Below are positions 11,742 to 14,074 of a DNA stretch of 14,074 nt, piece after piece. Each line of letters opens with the position of its first letter. The stretch's first letter is position 1. Under the pieces are notes generated by a model. It was not told the DNA's origin. It saw nothing but the letters and a program-made list of their open reading frames with translations, and did no database searches. Source of the DNA: DATKQY01 sp035532475 (GTDB taxonomy: Bacteria > Actinomycetota > Acidimicrobiia > Acidimicrobiales > Bog-793). Position numbers and translations under genes: made by a program. The stretch spans positions 1 to 14,074 of the forward strand of contig DATKQY010000049.1 of assembly GCA_035532475.1 (NCBI GenBank), read 5' to 3'.

Positions 11742-12914
11742 GTGAGGCGCTTCCGAGCGCCGCTGTCGGACGCGCCACGAGCGACCCCCGGAGCGGGCGG
11801 TCGGGCGCGACGCCGGACCGGCGCGCTCGTGGCCGTCCTGGCTGGCGCGCTGGTCCTCGGGGCGTGCTCGTCTGCGGCGACGAGCTCGACGCAGTCGAGC
11901 ACCACCAGCACGGGCGCTCCGTCATCCACGACGTCGGCATCGTCCACGACGTCCACGACGTCGGCATCGTCCACGACGTCCACGACCTCCACGACGCCGG
12001 CATCAGCCACGACGTCCACGTCGTCCGCATCATCCACGACGTCCACGTCCACGTCCACGTCCACGTCGAGCGCGAGCGCGGCGTCGGCGCCGCACATCAT
12101 GATCCTGATGATGGAGAACGAGGGCTACAGCGCCCTCGTCGGGAACGGTTCGGCCCCCTATCTGAACTCACTCGCCGGCAGCTATCTCAAGGCGACGAAC
12201 TCGTACGCGCGAGGCCACTACAGCCTGCCGAACTACCTCGAGATGATCTCGGGCAACGCCTTCGAGAAGAGCGGGACGAGCAGCGACTGCTCACCGTCGA
12301 GCTGCGGGCCGATCTCCGGCAAGAACCTCGCCGACCAGCTGCAAGCGGCCGGCATCGGCTGGAAGGCGTACATGGGGTCGATGGCGTCGGACTGCTCGAC
12401 GAGCAACGCCGGTGGGAGCGGCGGCTACGGGGTCCGCCACGACCCCTTCGTCTACTTCGCCCAGGGACGGCGCAAGCCCGAGTGCAAAAACATCGTGCCG
12501 TCGGGCGGGATGCTCAAGGATCTGAGCGGCGCCCGCCCGCCCGCCTTCGTCTTCTACTCGCCGAGCATCTGTAACGACGGCGGCTACGACGCCTCCTGCT
12601 CGACGATCGCCAACGGCGACAGCTTCTTGTCGAAGCGCATCCCGCAGATCATGGGCACCTCGTGGTACCGGGCCGGCGGGACGATCATCCTCACGTGGGA
12701 CGAGGGCAGCGGCAGCGACAACTCCGGCAAGTTCGGCGACAACGGCGGACACGTGCTGACGGTCGTCATCTCCGCGAAGACGAAGGGCGCCGGGGCCTTC
12801 ACGAGCTACCTCGACACCGCCGGGATCCTGCGCACCGTCGAGCACGCGTACGGCTTGTCCTATCTCGCCGACGCCGCGAGGTCGAGCTCTCCGATGTTGC
12901 CGCTCGGCAAGTAG
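11742..12914 (+). CDS. SapM-like lipoprotein phosphatase (phosphoesterase family)
   Basis: 390 residues from GTG 11742. Residues 21-42 form a lipoprotein signal peptide: RARRRTG, hydrophobic ALVAVLAGALVL, then lipobox LGAC with Cys42 as the lipidated residue. Residues 43-116 are an almost pure Ser/Thr/Ala linker. The catalytic part (117-390) begins HIMILMMENEGYSAL (118-132), the metal/nucleophile block of the phosphoesterase family that includes phospholipase C, AcpA and SapM. It continues with GNGSAPYLNSLA (134-145), SLPNYLEMISGN (161-172), GIGWKAYMGSM (204-214), RHDPFVYF (232-239), FVFYSPSICND (269-279) and ILTWDEGSGSDN (316-327) plus GGHV. Six Cys (183, 188, 218, 248, 277, 286) could make disulfides. 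SapM of M. tuberculosis dephosphorylates phosphatidylinositol 3-phosphate; substrate here is unknown, a phosphomonoester is the safe call. The open frame starts at 11520, but the upstream text is not protein-like. AAAG precedes the GTG without proper spacing. Confidence 0.85.
   Translation: MRRFRAPLSDAPRATPGAGGRARRRTGALVAVLAGALVLGACSSAATSSTQSSTTSTGAPSSTTSASSTTSTTSASSTTSTTSTTPASATTSTSSASSTTSTSTSTSTSSASAASAPHIMILMMENEGYSALVGNGSAPYLNSLAGSYLKATNSYARGHYSLPNYLEMISGNAFEKSGTSSDCSPSSCGPISGKNLADQLQAAGIGWKAYMGSMASDCSTSNAGGSGGYGVRHDPFVYFAQGRRKPECKNIVPSGGMLKDLSGARPPAFVFYSPSICNDGGYDASCSTIANGDSFLSKRIPQIMGTSWYRAGGTIILTWDEGSGSDNSGKFGDNGGHVLTVVISAKTKGAGAFTSYLDTAGILRTVEHAYGLSYLADAARSSSPMLPLGK
11880..12087 (+). 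repeat. Ser/Thr-coding low-complexity repeats in the lipoprotein linker
   Basis: Degenerate repeats of ACG/TCC-type codons. A 27-bp unit is duplicated at 11934-11960 and 11961-11987 (26 of 27 identical), and GTCCAC is repeated four times at 12041-12064, encoding Ser-Thr dipeptides. The array forms the wall-spanning or stalk-like linker between the lipid anchor and the catalytic domain; slippage could change its length in steps of two or nine residues without loss of frame. Confidence 0.85.
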
Positions 12915-12935
12915 CGCCGGCGCTCTACTCCGGAT

Positions 12936-13080
12936 CGTCCCCTCGGTCTTCGCATCCCGAAGGAATGCGTCGGCGATCTCCTCTTCGTTGCCTGCTCCGT
13001 TGTCGGCCAGGGCGATGTTGTCGAGACGCCGTTGCGGGTCGGACCCGTCATCGGGGCCATCGCCGACGGGGCAGGATCAT
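12936..13080 (+). pseudogene. Coding-like fragment without a start, possible 5' part of a broken gene
   Basis: In the frame of the preceding lipoprotein gene but after its stop, positions 12936-13076 read RPLGLRIPKECVGD, then LLFVACSVVGQGDV, then VETPLRVGPVIGAIADGAG, with mostly G/C third positions from about 12970. There is no ATG or GTG start. At about 13077 protein-like text passes to the frame two bases ahead, where the 88-residue ORF begins. The simplest reading is one gene split by a frameshift and missing its true start. No family is recognised, so this rests on codon pattern only. Confidence 0.3.
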
Positions 13081-13345
13081 GGTGGCCCACCTGCTCGCCC
13101 GCGTCATCGACGACCGAGGAAACGTCGTGAAGAGCTACGAGCGGCGCGCCGCGCGCCGGGCCACCTCGGCGTCGACGGCCACCGAGGTGGCCCACGTCGC
13201 ACGGATGCGCATCGCGATGCCCGCCGAGGTTGACACCTTCGTCTGCGACCGCTTCGGCGACGGCCTGCTCGTCTGGCAGGCCGCTCCGGGCGCGAGCCTC
13301 GCCGGCGAGCTGAAGCTCGTGACGAGTCGGGCGTGGCCGCATTGA
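13079..13345 (+). CDS. Hypothetical 88-residue protein (possibly the 3' half of a frameshifted gene)
   Basis: From ATG 13079 the frame reads MVAHLLARVIDDRGNVVKSY, an Arg/Ala-rich stretch, then MRIAMPAEVDTFVCDRFGDG, LLVWQAAPG, and ends at TGA 13343-13345. Third positions are strongly G/C and the text is protein-like, without signal peptide or membrane segment. AGGA lies only 2 nt before the ATG, too close for a standard Shine-Dalgarno. I do not recognise the family. It is convergent with the sulfotransferase-like gene, whose stop is 93 bp away. It may be an independent small gene or the continuation of the fragment just upstream. Confidence 0.42.
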   Translation: MVAHLLARVIDDRGNVVKSYERRAARRATSASTATEVAHVARMRIAMPAEVDTFVCDRFGDGLLVWQAAPGASLAGELKLVTSRAWPH

Positions 13346-13438
13346 CGCAGGCGGGGTTGGTCGGATCGATGCAGTTGCGACGACCCCTGAGAGCTTGGGC
13401 GACGAAGCCGTTCATCCGGCCGCCGCTGGGGTGACGGC

Positions 13439-14074
13439 TCAGGGACGAACGGCCGCCGAATGACCGAGCACCTGGCCACTCGAGGCGAGCGCTTCGACCT
13501 CGACGACCGCACCGGGACGAACGATGCTGGCGGTCGTCTGGAAGCCGCCATTGGCGACGGTAGCCACGGTGCGCAGCCGGCTGCTCGTCGCTCCGGTGAG
13601 GATTCGCCAGCGCGAGATGCCCGTCTCCCCGTTCCAGCTCATGGCGAGGTGGAGCGAGCCGCCCTGCAGGCTGGCGGACAGCAAGGGCGTTGTGTCGGGC
13701 CTGCCGACCCAGCCGTATCGATAGGCGCGGTAGGAGTCGTCCTTGGCGGGGAGACGGGCGTCGTAGAGCAAGGTCCCGCTCCGGCTGAGCTCGGAGTAGT
13801 AGGGCGCCGTGCCCCAACCGACCACCATCGTGCCGCCGGCCAGCAGCTGCACGTTGCCGAGGGCCGCGGCCAGCACCCCGGGATGGGAGAAGGCCACCAC
13901 GACCTCGACCCGGCGCGCGGATGGCTGGAGGCGCAAGAGCAGCGCTCGGGAAGCGGGCTCCCTGGCGGGCGTCGCCCCGTCGTCGAAGACGCTGAACAGG
14001 TCGCCGTCGTGCAGCTCGACGTCGTGCTCGAACCAGAACGCGGCGCCGGACCCCATCGCCGTGCTCGGGTGTTT
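13439..14074 (-). CDS. Arylsulfotransferase-like (ASST) beta-propeller protein, C-terminal part
   Basis: The frame is open to the right edge, so the gene begins outside the window; the internal ATG at 14056 is not the start. The visible residues open with KHPSTAMGSG, followed by FWFEHDVELHDGDLFSVFDDG, which matches the conserved segment of the arylsulfotransferase family (a His-Asp pair in a strand, then a sheet ending in Phe-Asp-x-Gly). Then come ALLLRLQPSARRVEVVVAF, GNVQLLAGGTMVVGWGTAPY and LSRSGTLLYDARLP, giving strand-turn repeats of a propeller. The last ~80 residues form a fibronectin-like beta domain (TSSRLRTVATV ending in GHSAAVRP). ASST enzymes are exported and move sulfate between phenols; many actinobacterial homologues are uncharacterised. 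The N-terminal half, with most catalytic residues, is not visible. Confidence 0.78.
   Translation of the reverse strand, partial: KHPSTAMGSGAAFWFEHDVELHDGDLFSVFDDGATPAREPASRALLLRLQPSARRVEVVVAFSHPGVLAAALGNVQLLAGGTMVVGWGTAPYYSELSRSGTLLYDARLPAKDDSYRAYRYGWVGRPDTTPLLSASLQGGSLHLAMSWNGETGISRWRILTGATSSRLRTVATVANGGFQTTASIVRPGAVVEVEALASSGQVLGHSAAVRP

Noticed and set aside
11880..12087. Possible CRISPR-like repeat array
   Set aside because: Repeats are degenerate, in frame, without unique spacers, and encode a Ser/Thr linker between lipobox and catalytic domain.

Overview
The window comes from a very GC-rich bacterial chromosome. GTG starts, strong G/C preference at third codon positions, TANNNT -10 boxes at leaderless spacing, a short-type cis-prenyltransferase and an actinobacterial-style PHO box all suggest an actinobacterium. 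An Acidimicrobiia-like lineage is my guess; no rRNA or other decisive marker is present. I see no tRNA, rRNA, CRISPR array, integrase or transposase.

Layout. (1) 1-581, minus: the 5' part of a methyltransferase-like gene that runs off the left edge. (2) 863-2053, minus: a lone AAA/STAND-type ATPase with AT-rich flanks that both carry CTAGAA/TTCTAG elements. (3) 2321-2905, plus: a DUF1989 (urea carboxylase-associated) protein, convergent with 2966-3754, minus, an MgtC/SapB membrane protein preceded by three perfectly phased 11-bp PHO-box units. (4) 4170-4943, plus: a short cis-prenyltransferase (UppS family) with a probable leaderless GTG start, followed by a strong hairpin. (5) 5304-7313, plus: a secreted glycoside-hydrolase-like TIM-barrel protein with an 18-bp tandem repeat. 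(6) 7331-7664, plus: a mazF-type toxin pseudogene with one frameshift and one stop. (7) 7969-11494, plus: two large GT-C-like membrane proteins, the first behind a 20-bp dyad that overlaps its probable promoter. (8) 11742-12914, plus: a SapM-like lipoprotein phosphatase with a Ser/Thr linker, behind a leader that resembles a SAM-I/IV-type riboswitch. (9) About 12936-13345: two coding-like stretches in different frames, possibly a broken gene. (10) 13439-14074, minus: the C-terminal part of an arylsulfotransferase-like protein entering from the right edge.

How it fits together: several genes act on envelope glycans or secreted substrates (prenyl carrier synthesis, GT-C proteins, secreted hydrolase, lipoprotein phosphatase, sulfotransferase-like protein). 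This looks like an envelope/exopolysaccharide neighbourhood assembled from independently transcribed units rather than one operon. I found no clear multi-gene novel system. The most worthwhile leads are the PHO box at mgtC, the riboswitch-like leader of the phosphatase gene, the dyad in front of the GT-C gene, and the AT-rich borders of the lone ATPase.
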